From contig NC_052352.1 of the NCBI RefSeq assembly GCF_009727055.1, positions 23,721,512-23,785,511 of the forward strand: a stretch of 64,000 nucleotides of DNA, read 5' to 3'. Made by a program: the position numbers and the translations under genes. This document shows positions 1-12,982 of this stretch, in pieces. Positions within the stretch are counted from its first letter, which is position 1. The number at the start of each line of letters is the position of its first letter. The stretch is from Benincasa hispida. Its lineage: Eukaryota > Streptophyta > Magnoliopsida > Cucurbitales > Cucurbitaceae. Below the pieces are notes generated by a model. It saw only the letters and a program-made list of their open reading frames with translations, was not told the DNA's origin and did no database searches.

Positions 1-544
1 TTATTTAAAAATATTTATAATAAGTCATTTATTAAAATTGATTTTCATATGATCATTTCAATAGTTTTTTTAAATTACATTTTGTAAACATAATTTCATA
101 TCTTGAAATTTGACTTTGAATTACTAAAAAAAAAAAGTTCCAAAATACTTTCAACTTATTTGAAAATAACTTCGATACATTTTCTTTTACCTAAATTGAA
201 ATTTTGATAACCATCAAACTAAGAAAATTATACATATATACCCATTTACGAAACAATACTAGTAATTTTACTTAAATTCTCTTTATTCCCCCATTTTTCC
301 TAAACTAACACGTGCCAAAAAATTCAATTTAAAAGAATAATTACATATTGTGATTAAAATACATACATATATAAGTTTGTTTATTTTTGTGTGGTGGACC
401 CCTCAAAAATGGTCTAATAAATTAAATTATATGATAAAATAGAAGGAAGGTGAGAAATCAACATCCGAATGGCAGAGAACAAAAATGGGACAGCCGTTAA
501 CAGGTCGATTCTGATCGCTTTGCAGTCTGAACCCGCACAACAGA

Positions 545-1000
545 ATATTAACATACTTGTGCAAATCTCAATTTATATCCTTTATTGATTTAAATCTTAA
601 ATTTTGAGAATACATCGATTTAAATCTTAAATTTTAAGATTTATATTCATTTAAATTCTAAATTAATGATTATATCAATTTAAAATATGAATTTTTATGA
701 ATTTATAAATTTAAACTATAAACTTTCATAAATATATCAATTTAAATTCTAAACATTCATAAGTGCATCTAAATAAAACATAATAGAGAATTTAAATTGA
801 TACATTATAAAAATTTAGGATTGAAATTGATACGTTTAAAAAAATTTATGATTTAAATTGATACAATTATTAGTTTTGAGTTTAAATGGATACAATTTTC
901 AAAATTCATGATTTAAATTGATATAATTATTAGTTTAGAATTTAAATTTATACAACACCAAAATTTAGGGTTATAAATTGATATTTATCCCAACTTCTAA
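545..1000. repeat. Degenerate AT-rich repeat
   Basis: A motif close to TTTAAATTGATACAATT recurs many times with spacers of roughly 30-45 bases, together with AAATTTAGG-like blocks. Copies appear in both orientations and have diverged. No coding potential is visible. It could be an old satellite-like array or the remains of a MITE cluster. Confidence 0.5.
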
Positions 1001-1175
1001 ATATATTAGTTACAGAAACAAAAACACAATCTCATTAAAATTTAGGTTAAATTATATAAAAATAGAACTCATAAAACTTTAACTAGATTTCAGTTATGTT
1101 TTTACTCTTTTAAAATTTTTCATTTTTATCTTTTAAGTTTTGAATTTTGTTCAAAAAATTTCCTATTAATTTATT

Positions 1176-1561
1176 TACTTGAGCATTAGGTATACGTTTA
1201 TAATTATATTCAAAGTTAACTAAGAACGTTTTCACCATTTCTTTCATTTCTAAATATGTTGCTAAAATAAATTTTCAAATCAATTTTTATGCATCGACTA
1301 TCACTATAATTTATGTGAAGGGTGTTAAATGATATCTCGTATTCCTTTAAATTTTTACATATTAACTGTCCCAACAAGATTTCATCTTATTGCAATGAAA
1401 ATATCTCAATAGACTTTTTTTAAAAAAAAATTAAATTTCAAACTTCACGAATAAAACAAGTGATTTTAAAAGTTCGCCCCAAACTTCAAGAGATTTTGTT
1501 TAATTAAACAACAAAATTGCATTGTTTTGATAAAGATGATTATACTCCTAATGCTCAAGTA
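1176..1561. repeat. Candidate MITE bounded by inverted repeats
   Basis: A perfect 15-base inverted repeat (TACTTGAGCATTAGG at 1176-1190 and its complement at 1547-1561) encloses about 386 bases with no coding potential. Weaker similarity extends a little on both sides of each arm. No convincing target duplication was found, so the exact ends and the superfamily are open. Confidence 0.35.
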
Positions 1562-3634
1562 CATAAATGAGTAATTATAAAGATAAATAGTAATTGATAT
1601 GTACTCCTTTTCTCTCGTGTTTGTAATTTCAAATCTTCAATATCTCATTTATTGTATTAAAGAAGAAATTATCATAAATTTTGTACGGTTAATCACTGTA
1701 TCATGATTTCAAAATATAATTATAGAATTTCAATCATTAGACGATGGGCAAAAACAACTTATACGTTCATAAATGTGAAAGGATACAACACGTAAAAAAA
1801 AGTTATTTATACTATTTATTCAAACATCGATGTGCATGCATACATATATGTATATGTATCATATCAGCCTTGTTTGTGGCCCCTTGTGGACTATGTACTA
1901 CAATTTGGGGGTAGCCATTGCCATTGTCAGTGTTACACACTGTTGATTTTTAAATGTACATGTGAGTGCATTTGAATTATTAGTGCATAATGAGATGTTA
2001 GAAATTAATAGGAATTCCATACTCACAAGAATTAAAATTCTTGTCAAAAATATTTTACCCCCTATGTGGTTGGGTTCATTCTATGTGGTCCAATAATGAG
2101 TTGAAATTAACTATTGACACCACATGAAGCCTACTATCTCTTGTTGTTTCTCTCAATTTGTATGAGTCACTAAAATTTAAAATGCTTTGATATTATATGC
2201 TTAAATTAATTTTTCATTCTACCACATTTGTGATATATATTTATTTTTTTTTAAAAAAAATAAGATTATACTTGTCATTTAATTCATATTTTTGAAAGTT
2301 ATCGGGAGAACGACATAATAAATTTAATAAATAGATGGTTAAGGACCACGTTTGTAATTAAAAAGGAAATATATGTAGGAGTACTACACAATCAAACTGA
2401 ACTAAAGCAGAATTTGAATTGAATCAAATCCAACATAAATTTTGATTTAAAGTTGAACTTAACTAATCGAACATCACCATATTCGATTCCATTTAGATAT
2501 CAACAAAATTGGAAAAATGTGATTTTATTCATTTTGGAGTTAAACAATGGAACGTAAAACTAAACCAAAAAGTATACATATGATACATAAATACCTTTGA
2601 TGATATATTATTATCCACTTTAAATATAAGTCCTCACGACTATATTTTTTATAGTAATTTTTATCTAAAACAATGCCTTTATTTATATATCATAAAATTT
2701 TTCTCTTATCTAATCAATATGCGATTTCGGTTGCACTTTTCATATAAATTTAATTAATAAATTGGAATGATGAGTAGGTCGTTGGATAAATACAAATTTC
2801 AGAAAAACACAATAAAGCAACCTCCAGCATTTTTTTTTTTTGTGGAGAAATTAAACTATATTACATGTGAAAGTATAGAATTTGGTCAAAGATGGAGGAA
2901 TAGAAATGGTTGAATGATATACTAGTTCAATATTATACATAGTATTTATTACATAAATAAACTGAAAATACCATAGATAAAAATGGGTTGTTTGTGTTGC
3001 TTTATCCAAAGTTAAAACTAAAAGGGTTAAAAAGGAAGAAGAAAGAAGAAGAGGGCAGGGCATGGTGGGGACAAAAAGTGTTGAATAAACAGTAAAAATG
3101 GATGGTTTTTTCCAACACAAAAAACATACTTCCAAAATACATACAAATGTTGCAGAGGGTCTATTTGTAAGACTATAAAGTTTGCCTTTTTACAGTGTCC
3201 CCATATTCTTGTCTACTATGTGGTCCTTATGGTCAAATTAAATTGCCCCTTTTTCCCATTTCATTTCAATTTCAAAAACTATGCAAAACCAAAAAATGAA
3301 ATCATGCAAGCTATGTTTATTATTAATTTGGAGATTCTAATTATTACCCATTTTCCCTTTTTTTTTTTTTTGTCTCATTATTTTAATATTGTTGTTGAAA
3401 CAAAATGTGATACAATAGAATCGATTGATTGCTAATATGAACATAGTTCAATTGACATAAAACTTTTATTATTAACTTCAAAGTTAAATGTTTGATTTTT
3501 CTTTTTTAAGGAATGTTGTTTTAGGTTCATAAGAAGGTAAACCAAATTTATAGTGCCTTTAAATATCAATTTGAATCTAGTTCATTGAATAAAGACGTCA
3601 ATTACTATCTTAAAAATTTGATTCTATTTGCTAC

Positions 3635-3829
3635 TAAGGAAATTAATTCATTGAATGAATTCAATATTTCTCACTGTGAAAGAGAAGGCCAAGGACCAAA
3701 ATTAAATAGGAAAATACACGCTACGTGTAGCAATGAGAGAGGATGAGAAATAACAGAAATTTTAACAAACTACACGATATTATTACCCTTATAACCAAAA
3801 GGAAAAATAACCACGGATATATTCTTTCA
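3635..3829 (-). repeat. 3' LTR and polypurine tract of E1
   Basis: On the minus strand a purine-rich tract (TTTGTGGGGGA, 3830-3840) is followed at 3829 by a TG start. The outer 50 bases (about 3637-3687) match 9858-9908, next to the primer-binding site, which identifies both as the same LTR. The LTR is only about 195 bases long. The outer end is CTTA-like rather than a clean CA, so the boundary is uncertain by a few bases. Confidence 0.7.
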
Positions 3830-3840
3830 TCCCCCACAAA

Positions 3841-5271
3841 TAAAACTAGGCAATGCTGAATAGAGAGCTTGTTCCTGAGACAATAAAACCGGGTGGTAGG
3901 AAGAGGCTTGGTCATAATATCAGCTAATTGGTCTTTTGAAGGGACAAAACGAACAAGAAGTTGATGATGCGCCACACACTCACGTATAAAATGATGATCA
4001 TTTTCTATATGCTTCGAATGATGGTGGAACACCGGATTTGCCGCCAAATAAGTTGCACCTATATTATCACATAGTAGTAAGGGAACAGAGATAGAGAAGT
4101 TTTCTAACTTAGACAGTAGTAACTGAAACCAAATAATTTCTACAGTGGCGTTAGACATACCTCTGTACTCGGACTCTGCATTTGATCAAGAAACAAATTT
4201 CTGCTTAGTAGAAGACCATAAAATCAAATTAGAACCAAGGAAAAGGCAATAACCACTGGTACTCCTTTTGTCATTGGGACAATTCACCCAATCAGCATCT
4301 GTATAGCATGTTAATTACAAATTCCGAGACTTAGTAAATGCTAAACCAAGAGAGCTAGAAGCCTGTAAGTAACGTAAAATGCGCCAATGGTTAACCGTGG
4401 GAGCATGCAGAAATTGACAAACTTTATTAACAGAGAAACACAAATCATGCCTTATCAAGGTACAATATTGAAAAGCACCAATTATGCTTCTATACAAAGA
4501 TGATTAATGAAATAATGGACTACCATTCAAGAATAATGAGGAACTAGCAACCATAGGAGTATTTAGGGGCTTTACCATAGTCATCTCAACCTTGCCAAGT
4601 AGATCTTGAAAATACTTTGCTTGAGATGGGAAAAAAAAATAGAATCAACACTTCTTGTTACCTCAATACCAAAAAATATGAGACATCTCCCAAGATCCTT
4701 GAGAGCAACTAAGAGAAGATATAAAATGATCGATGAGCTTCAAATTATTACCAACCACGAGTATATCACCAACAAACCAAAATTATGACTAAAACGGCTT
4801 GTTGCCGAACGATGAAAAGAGATTAATCAGATTTTGATGCAGATTCTAGCTCAATAAACAAGTGCTTAGTTTCATAAACCACTAAAGAGGGCTTTGCTTC
4901 AAACCATACAAGGCCTTTTGTAACTTACATATATGTGTAGGCTTATCTTGATCAATAAAGCTCGAAGGTTGAACCATATAAACATCCTCATGAAGGTCAC
5001 CATTTAAGAAAGCATTGTGTACATGCAGTTGATGAATATGCCAATTAAATTAAACAACAAGACTTAATACAAGACGAATTGTAGCTGGTTTCACAACAGG
5101 ACTAAACGTTTCAAAATAGTCAATAACATAAGCTTGATCATAACCATGAGCTACAAGCCTAGCTTTATACCTTTCTATATCACCATTAGGTTTTAACATT
5201 AACTTGTATACCCATTTACAGCTGATTAAACTTGAAATCCGAAGAATTAGGAACAAGCATCCAAGTACCAT
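3841..5271 (-). pseudogene. E1 reverse transcriptase and RNase H remnant
   Basis: This is the C-terminal part of a copia polyprotein, broken by stops and frameshifts. At 5050-5271 the RT start reads [12 protein letters not shown] followed by ETFSPVVK. 4880-5040 continues with the [11 protein letters not shown] and ALYGLKQ motifs. The palm motif at 4765-4776 reads FVGD instead of YVDD, so one catalytic aspartate is lost. 4315-4497 holds the RT tail and 3860-4240 holds RNase H, ending with the typical SKHIE, QLADIMTKPLP and LRNKLSI. In an active element it would copy the RNA genome into DNA; here it cannot. Confidence 0.85.
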
Positions 5272-7229
5272 TATTCATCAAAGCATTATACTCATGTTGC
5301 ATTACTTCTCTCCATTCAACACATTTAACGGCAGATCTAAAAGAAGATGGCTCATTGGGAAGGGTAGAAGGAAAAGAGGAATGGACATGCCAGGCTTTTA
5401 ATTCGAAAATACTAGCTTTTGAACTTATCACCATGGGATAAACATTAGAAGAGGATATAGGAGGGATAGGCTGTGAGGATATAGGTGGTGGAAGGGTGGA
5501 TACACTTTGGGAGGGTAGAAGGTGGTCTGGAGAAAAGGAAAGGATAGTGGAAGATGGAGGATGAGAGGAAGAGGAATGTGATGAAGAAGTTGAAAGTGGA
5601 TGTGGAAGAGAAGCTAGAGTGGGATCAGATACAAGGAAATGAGGTGGAGGGGACTGGGAAATAGGAGAGAAAATTGAATCGAATGAAATGAGAGTAAGAG
5701 TTTCATGGTGGGCAAGTAGTGGTGAGGGCAAGGGACTTGGTGTAAAACCAGGGAGCAACAAGGGAGAGGAAACTGAAACGGAAGAAGACCCAAGAGATTC
5801 ATAAGAGTGTAAGGAAGAAAAGGAAGGCAAAGATGGATTCATATCAAACGTGGTGGAAGAGGGAAAGGAATGATATAGGGAGATTTTGGTACAGGGAAAA
5901 ACTTGTCCATTAAACACAACATTTCGTGAAACGTATAAACATCCAGATAATGGATCTAAATAAAGATAACCTTTATGATTAAAACTACAACCAATAAAAA
6001 TAAATTTAGTGGAATGAAATAGCAACTTGTGAGAATTATATGGGCGAAGAAAAGGAAAACGTGAACAGCCAAAAGCATGAAGTAAAGAATAATTAAGAGG
6101 CTTGAAATAAAGCATTTGATAAGGGAATTTATTACCAAGAAGAGAAGAAGGAAAGCGATTGATGAGATAAATGGAAGTTTAAAAAGAAAAACCCCAAAAA
6201 GAAAGAGGTCATTTCGAGTGAGCAAGCAATGCTAGCCTCATTTCAACAACATGACAATTTTACGTTTCACTCTCCCATTTTGTTGAGGAGTATAAGGACA
6301 AGATATACGATGAACAATGTCATGAGAAGCAAGAAAGGAGTATATGGTGCGTAACTCACCACCTCAATCTGTTTGAATACTTTTAATGGTGTAATTGAAT
6401 TGATTTTCTACAAGTTTCTTATAATATAAAAAGCAGGGAAGAGTCTCATCTTTTGATCGAAGAAAATAAAGCCAAGAAAATCGAGTAAAGTCATCAATGA
6501 ATAAAAGAAAATAACGAGCTCCATTTATTGAAATTTTTAGGGAAGGACCATATACATCCAAATGTACAAATTCAAAGGGTGCACGAGTTTTGGTTTGAGA
6601 CAAAGGAAATGGAAGACGACGACTCTTAACAACTTGACAATCATTACAAAACTCACAAACATTAGAGGGAAAGACATTACAAGAAACCAAAATTTGCTCC
6701 AAAATCGGAGAACTAGGATGTCCCAACCTAAGATGCCAACTAGATGGAGCTGAAGAGGATGATAGAGAGGCAGCAGTGGAAGATTTGGATGTGGGTGAAG
6801 AAGAATATGGATTGAAAAAGAGACGATACAAGACATCATCAAGTTTACCCTGAAGAAGTATCTTCTTGGATTTGAGATCCTTAACAAGAAAATAAGAGGC
6901 ATAAAATTCAACATAAGCTTGGTTATCTTTACAAAGACGAGAAATACTAATAAGTCGTTTAGAAATATCAGGGGCATGAAGAACATGTTGAAGCAAAATA
7001 GGTTTAAGGGAATGACGAAAGAAACAGTACCAATATTAGAGATCAAAATTTGCTTACCATTTCCCACCATAACCTGCTCACCACCATGATAAGGAAGACG
7101 GTTGCATAAGGAGGAAGAATCCAAAGTTAAGTGATGTGTAGCACCGGAGTCCATAAACCACCCCTCATCAGGATGTTGATACTCAGAGAAGGGAGATGAA
7201 TCAGGCGTGGAGACGGAAGAGAAAGGTTC
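5272..7229 (-). pseudogene. E1 protease and integrase remnant
   Basis: Reading leftwards from 7229, the protease motif MDSGATHH lies at 7154-7131, followed by VGNGKQILI. The GAG-pre-integrase and integrase zinc region (WHLRLGHPSS and CEFCNDCQ) and core (HLDVYGP, then LLFIDDFTRFSWLYFL) follow. At 6364-6366 a TGA interrupts the frame just after QTD, where a tryptophan codon is usual. The expected catalytic Glu codon after PQQNGRV is AAA (Lys) at 6265-6267. A frameshift follows. 5272-6115 holds the integrase C-terminal region (LLHAFGCSRFPFLRPYN) and a Ser/Pro-rich linker to RT. An ORF in another frame (6537-7154) overlaps it and shows the local frameshifting. Confidence 0.87.
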
Positions 7230-9351
7230 TGTTGGGATGATGCCCTAAACTCTCGTGTCCTGTAGTTTGTAAACACAGTTTTGAACAAACGCTTGTGATG
7301 TATAATATATGATATTTTCTTCACTACTTGTCTTTAAACATTGAATGTTTTATTTGCTTTACCACAAACCAATAAATTAAAATCCCTGGTTGTCATTATA
7401 TAACTTAAACATGTATGTGGAGACATACAAGTGGATTATGTCTTAAGTGATAACCAAAATGGTCTGTAGTATATGGATATAGGAGAGAAACTTATCCTGG
7501 TAACGCTATGGATGCAGCCCGCTTTGTAGAATAGTTACAAGTGTTGTGACTTGCTATAGATGACCTGATCCTGATCATTCATGTGGGAACATACGAGCGG
7601 AGGCATCCTATACAAAGAGTTGGTATAAGACCTGACTACGAAGTGTTAACGTCTCGTTATATAACGTCGTTCATGATAAAGACTTCACTTCACTAAGATG
7701 ACCATAGGTAACATGACCTCAATCCTGAGTGAGTTGGGAACTTCTGCCTTTGACGGTGGTCCTTTGATTTGCATGGGTGCGAGTAGCCTGATAGCCAACT
7801 TAAACCTACCACTTTGGGGATTCTTCTGATTTGGGAGTTGGGAACTCAGCTACACAAGATGAAATTCACTTCTTCCCCGAAGCAGGGTTAAGTAGATAGA
7901 TTGCTCCCTTAAGGGCTGATCTCAGGACTTGAATGATGTGGCGCCACATACCTTCTCATGGCCCGAGAGGTTTTCACACATAGTTGGACTATGTTGTATT
8001 GTTCATTAGAGGGATTAATGGTACTTAAGGAGTGAGATGTAACTACAGGGGAAAAATGATAAATTGATCCAATTGTACTTACGAGCATCTGTGAAGGGTT
8101 ATCGTACTCATGATTGGTTATATTTGATGGACACAGAAATATATTTGTAGTAAGAAGAGTTCACCTATCGGTCTTTAATGGAATATCTGGCAGTTAACGA
8201 ATGGTGGATCTCGTGGCTAAAGAGTTTAGTTAACCATTCACGTACCGTTGGAGTTTCGATCCATAAGTCTATAAAGTCCTCTTGGTAACTTGGATACAAG
8301 TTGAGAATCATTTTTTGGGTTAGTTTGAAATGTTAAAATTGACAAGAGGGAGTTCGATTATATATGATATAATTAGACTAGTTAATTATATATGATATGA
8401 TTGACTAAATGTATGAGATACATTATCTTGGAGGAAATTGAATATATATATGATTTATATCAAGTAGAGAAGAAAACACTATAGTTGATATATGATATCA
8501 AACTATAGGTTAAGAATCTAATATGATTATATTCATTATTTTATTAATTAGACGGTTATGAGATAATTGGCCGAATTTTTCTCCGAATTCGTGCGATAGT
8601 GGGAAGTTCAATTCAGTTCTAGTAACTGAAGAATAAAATGAAAATAGTTTTCATTTTGCATAAGATACGTTATTATCGCTCACGGTGTGAAAATCTTTGC
8701 TTACTGTTGAGAGCCTATACGATAGTGCCCGCCTACTAAACGATCGCACACCCGCATTTACTAAACGATCGTCTGCAATTTCTTAAACGATCGCTTACCT
8801 TTGTTAGACGATCGTGTATGCCGACCTAAACGATTAAGCACCCGATTATACGATAGTCTTCCCTTTCTCCCACTTGCTTGTTCGTAGTACACGATAGCCT
8901 TTCCTTCTCCCCTCTATGGTAGTCTTCCCTTTCTCCCACTTGCTTGTTCGTAGTACACGATAACCTTTCCTTTTCCCCTCTACCAATTCCATCAAAGTTC
9001 ACCATTTGGATTCTCACTCTGAGAATACTAAGGACTTCAAGTGGTGCTGTCGTCCCCATTGCCTTTTGTTCGTGTACTGTTGTTCGTGTAGACGACCGTG
9101 GTGTTACTGGACGATTGCTTGTTGGACGAGAAAGAGCGAGAGGAGTTCGTTCATGGTGAGACCGAGATTTGTGAAGAAAATTTTCAACTGGTAAGTCACT
9201 CAGTCTCTTGTATTTTATCTTTTAAAGCATATCAGTAATTAGTGTTTTCAATGCATATCTGTATGTTAGAATGTATATTGTTAAATTTTGTCACAATGAA
9301 TTGGAAAGATCCATTTCCACTCATAGGCACTCTTGTATAAGAGTTCCCTCA
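7230..9351 (+). repeat. Family-A LTR, solo, inside E1 (A1)
   Basis: It starts TGTTGGGATGATGCCCTAAA and ends GAGTTCCCTCA, matching the family-A ends seen at 12970, 24223, 36249 and 49026. At 2122 bases it appears full length. The flanks are GGTTC and GAGTA, so there is no 5-base target duplication. The E1 sequence on either side is not contiguous because mid-gag is missing. A cluster of CGATCGTTTA-type palindromes lies around 8690-8950. It probably arose by LTR-LTR recombination with loss of flanking DNA, which is inference. Confidence 0.85.
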
Positions 9352-9820
9352 GAGTAGTCACCGTACCATAGATAATTCCTTCAAAACCATTAGCAAGAAT
9401 TGCATTCAACAGTTTATTCTTCCAAAGAAGGAAGTTATTGTCAGTAAGTTTGACAGTTAAAGGCTGAGGCAGGGTAGGGTAGGGATTGGGTTGAAAGTAA
9501 GTTGATACTGCTAGGATAGATGTGGGATATTTAGAAAATTAGGGCGAGGTATAAAAGTCTAATATCCTGGAGGATAATATGTCTGCGTTTGGGGGGGGGG
9601 GGGGTAAACTATTTAGATAAGCCCTGTAGGAAGGAGGCCGAAACAGATAAGGTTGAACGTCTGATAATTATGGCCTGTGAACTGGAGTAGTAATGGTGGT
9701 TGACTCAACTGGAAGAGAACAGGTGGACATTTCCACCATCGTAACCATAGATGTAGATGGAGAGCTCACTGGAGCAACAATTTGTTGGAAGGAAGACAAT
9801 GGACCTTCGCCTAAAGCCAT
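9352..9820 (-). pseudogene. E1 gag N-terminus remnant
   Basis: On the minus strand an ATG at 9820 starts MALGEGPLSSFQQ, which becomes a Ser/Thr-rich leader and then hits stops. Nearer the A1 LTR the frame reads KLTDNNFLLWKNKLLNAIL, the conserved N-terminal motif of plant copia gag proteins, ending in IIYGTVTTL at the LTR junction. A run of 14 G (9591-9604) breaks the frame. The rest of gag, including the zinc knuckle, is absent from E1. In an active element gag would form the cytoplasmic virus-like particle. Confidence 0.75.
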
Positions 9821-9844
9821 GAGAAAAGGAACTTAGGAGCCGTT

Positions 9845-9908
9845 GGCTCTAATACCATAAAGGAAATTAATTCATTGAATGAATTTAATATTTCTTACTT
9901 TGAAAGAT
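9845..9908 (-). other. E1 primer-binding site and 5' LTR remnant
   Basis: The minus strand reads TGGTATTAGAGCC (9857-9845), close to the initiator-Met tRNA primer-binding site TGGTATCAGAGC of plant copia elements. Immediately outside it, 9858-9908 repeats the outer 50 bases of the 3' LTR. The similarity then stops abruptly where a different LTR fragment begins. Confidence 0.75.
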
Positions 9909-11118
9909 GTTTTTTAATGATTTTCATCGCAAGATGGGTAGAATGCATTGATACTTTGGTCGAATCAAGCTCGAACGCATATTTTGGGAGTATCAAAAAG
10001 ATAAGATGATGTGACAATTCCCATACCGTGACAAAGGCAGCAGTGAGACATAACGCAATCATGATTACTGTCGGTGTTTAAACTCTATAAATAGCCCTTT
10101 AAACTTTCATTTCAAGACATCTGAACTTCTGCCTTAAGGCAGAGGTTTACGATCACAGATGAGAGCATGAACGAGATTTTCGGTGAGGATTCTTCACCTC
10201 CACAACCCATTCCGAGTGATGACTGGAGCTTTCGCCGGAAATAGAGCTCGAGAGAGACATCTCCACCATTCATCCATGGCACAACCAGTAGCCTTAATGC
10301 AGAGTCTTTCATTTCTGCTATAATCTCTGTATTGTATTACATTTTAGGTTAAGATATTAAGACATTTTGTAATCAATGCATATCTTGATTCCTTCAATAC
10401 CATCTTCTTCATCGTCTTTATCTTTATCATCATTTACCTTCATCGTTTATTTATCAAAGACGATCGCATACTCAATCGTGTAACCTAGAGATAGGACGCA
10501 TATAGCAACCCACCGAGAGGTGTGCGTTGTGCGAGTATAGTGAGTTAATCCTCTTTGCTTGGTGAAAGGCTATAGCAATGCTTGTCGATGGGTTGTTGCA
10601 ATGCTTGTCTATAATTTAATTAGCTGCATCTAATTGCCTGAGAAGGTAAGAGATGAAATGCGCTAAAGCAAAGTATGCATTATTCCTAGAGGTAACAAGC
10701 TGGGATTACTCGAGCGATTTAAGATAATAAACAATACTATGCGTTAACAGTTGTTATGTATCTACCAATTCTCATTGCAAGTCTTCCATTGCTCAATCTG
10801 TTTAGTTAGAAGTAGGAGTAGTGTGTAATCCATTAAACTTCTTCTTTTTACTTTTATTCATCGCCTCAAACGCATTGCTTCACAAGTATTATTGAGTGAC
10901 AAGTCCCTGTGTTCTACCTCGGATTACCCGAGAAACTTGCGTTTTCGTTATACTTGGCGAGAAGGCAAGAAAACTTGTGATAGGAATGCATGGTCATTGC
11001 ATACTAGATTAACGCATACTTTTCATTCCAACGCATGACCTCCGATGCATGGGCATAAACGCATAGCTTGATATACATGACACAACAATATTGCGTTCAC
11101 CCTCATTTTTCCTCAAAC
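9909..11118 (+). mobile_element. Gypsy-like LTR fragment (relative of families B/C)
   Basis: It has the features shared by the family-B and C LTRs here: a TATA box (CTATAAATAG near 10084), many CGCAT/GCGT words, a TCCCTGTGTTC block followed by ATTACCCGAGAAACTTGCG near 10910-10940, and repeated AACGCAT near the 3' end. The left part does not align well with the TGATGACATG start of family B. It is truncated where it cuts the E1 5' LTR and where it meets the A2 LTR at about 11119. No coding sequence is seen. Confidence 0.6.
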
Positions 11119-12970
11119 AACAACACCACCAGAAAAGAGCCCCAGGTATTCTCGGAGTGAGAACCCAAAGCGTGGTCTGTGGTGAGTTTGGTAGAGGTAA
11201 GAGGAAGAACTGATTGTGTAGGTGATAAGCAAGTGGGAGGGAATATAAAGCCATCGTATAGCAAGATTCTTATCGCTTAGAAGAAACTACGCGATTGTGT
11301 AGATTTTACTGAACGATCATTTAGAAAACAGAAGGCGATCGTTTAGCAAACACAACACACTATACGATAGTTTAGGAAAGCTAACAGATCGTTTAGGACT
11401 TAGTGTGCGATCGTTTAGGCTTTAAGTAGGCGATCGTTTAGGCGCTGAGCAACTATCATATAGGCTCTCGACTTTAAGCGATCAATTACGTTTTTACACC
11501 AACGTGCTTCTTTGATCTTTTTCCCGAACTTTTGAAACATTCAAAAATGAAACAAATTTCATTTTAATTCATCGGTTACAATAATCGACGTTGTTCCCAC
11601 TACCGCACGTCCGAGAAATATTTTAGGTTAATTATCATATAATTAATCAATTAAATTAATAAAAAAATATAATCATATTATATTTTTATCCTATAGTTTG
11701 ATATCACATATCTACTATAGTAATTTCTCCTCTACTTGATATAAATCATATTTATATCTAATTTCCTCCAAAATAATGTATCTATACATTTAGCCAATTA
11801 CATCATATATAATTAACCAGTCCAATTATATCATATATAATCAAACTTCCTCTTGTCAATTTAAACATTTTAAATTAACCAAACACTGATTCTCGACTTT
11901 ATCCAAGCTACCCAAGGGACTTAATGGACCTGTGGCTCGAAGCTTCAACGGTCCGTAAATAGTTGACTAAACTCTTTGGCCACGAAATCGACCATCCGTT
12001 AACTGTCAAGCATTCCACTAAAGACCAATAGCTGAACTCTTTTTACCACAGATACATTTCTGTGTCCATCGGATATAACCAATCATGAGTACGATGACCC
12101 TTCACAGGTGCTCGTAAGTACAGTTGGGCCAAATTACCGTTTTGCACCTGTAGTTACATCTCACTTCTTATGTACCACTGATTCCTCTAATGAACAATAC
12201 AACATAGTCTAACTATGTGTGAACACCTCTCGGGCTAAAAGAAGGTGTATGGTGCCACATCGTTCAAGTCCTGGAATCAGCCCTTAAAGGGGGCTATCTA
12301 TCTACTTACCCTTGTCTCAGGGAAGGAGTGAATTCCATCTTGTGTAACTGAGTTCCCAGCTTCCAAATTAGACGAATCCCCAAAATGGTAGGTTTGAATC
12401 GGTGTCCTGGCCACTCATACCCATACAAATCAAACGATCGCCCTCAATGGCAGGAGTTCCCAACTCACTCAGGATTGAGGTCATGTTACCTATGGTCATC
12501 CTAGTGAAGTGAAGTCTCTATCATGAACGGTGTGATATAACAAGACATTAACACTTCGTGGTCAGGTCTTATACAAACTCTTTTTATAGGACGCCCCCAC
12601 TCGTATGTCCTCAACATGAATGATCAGGATCAGACCATCTGTGACAAGTCACAACACTTGTGATTATTCCACAAAGTGGGCTGCATCCGTAGCGTTACTA
12701 GGATAAGGTTTCCCTCCTATATCCATATACTACAAACCATTTTGGTTATCACTCAAGACATGATCCACTTGTATGTCACCATATACATGCTTGAGTTACA
12801 TACAGATAACCAGGGATTTTATGTTTATTGGTTTGTGGTAAAGCAAATAAAACATGCAACTGAGCAAAATACAAGATGTGAAGTAAAATATCATATATTA
12901 TACAACACAGGTGTTCATACAAATGTTTACAAACTACAGGACACGAGACTTTAGGGCATCAACCCCAACA
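11119..12970 (-). repeat. Family-A 3' LTR of E2 (A2)
   Basis: On the minus strand the tract AAGTGGGAGAT (12981-12971) precedes TGTTGGGGTTGATGCCC at 12970, the classic copia polypurine tract and LTR start. The LTR runs left to about 11119, where similarity to copy A8 (from about 47268) ends and the preceding gypsy-like fragment begins, so about 200 bases of its 3' end are lost. CGATCG/GTTTAGG words cluster at about 11310-11480. Confidence 0.85.
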
Positions 12971-12982
12971 ATCTCCCACTTG

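Larger units (their letters stand above)
1..3634. other. AT-rich flank without a recognisable gene
   Basis: This stretch is very AT-rich with many homopolymer runs. The longest open frames (for example 2851-3135 minus and 3220-3435 plus) are low-complexity and resemble no family I know. I see no splice-flanked conserved exon, RNA gene or retroelement protein. It is the only sizeable stretch outside the retrotransposon nest and is probably the older intergenic DNA into which E1 inserted. Confidence 0.6.
3635..9908 (-). mobile_element. Ty1/copia element E1, degenerate
   Basis: A minus-strand copia retrotransposon. Right to left it has a truncated 5' LTR (9858-9908), a primer-binding site (9845-9857), the gag start, then protease, integrase, reverse transcriptase and RNase H, a polypurine tract and a 3' LTR (3635-3829). 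The domain order PR-IN-RT-RH identifies copia. The middle of gag is missing and a family-A LTR sits in its place (7230-9351). Stops and lost catalytic residues in integrase and RT make it non-functional. Its right end is cut by another LTR fragment, so no target duplication can be scored. Confidence 0.88.

Noticed and set aside
2851..3435. Two ORFs of 94 and 71 codons in the left flank
   Set aside because: Both are low-complexity, hydrophobic frames in AT-rich DNA on opposite strands, with no family resemblance and no splice context.
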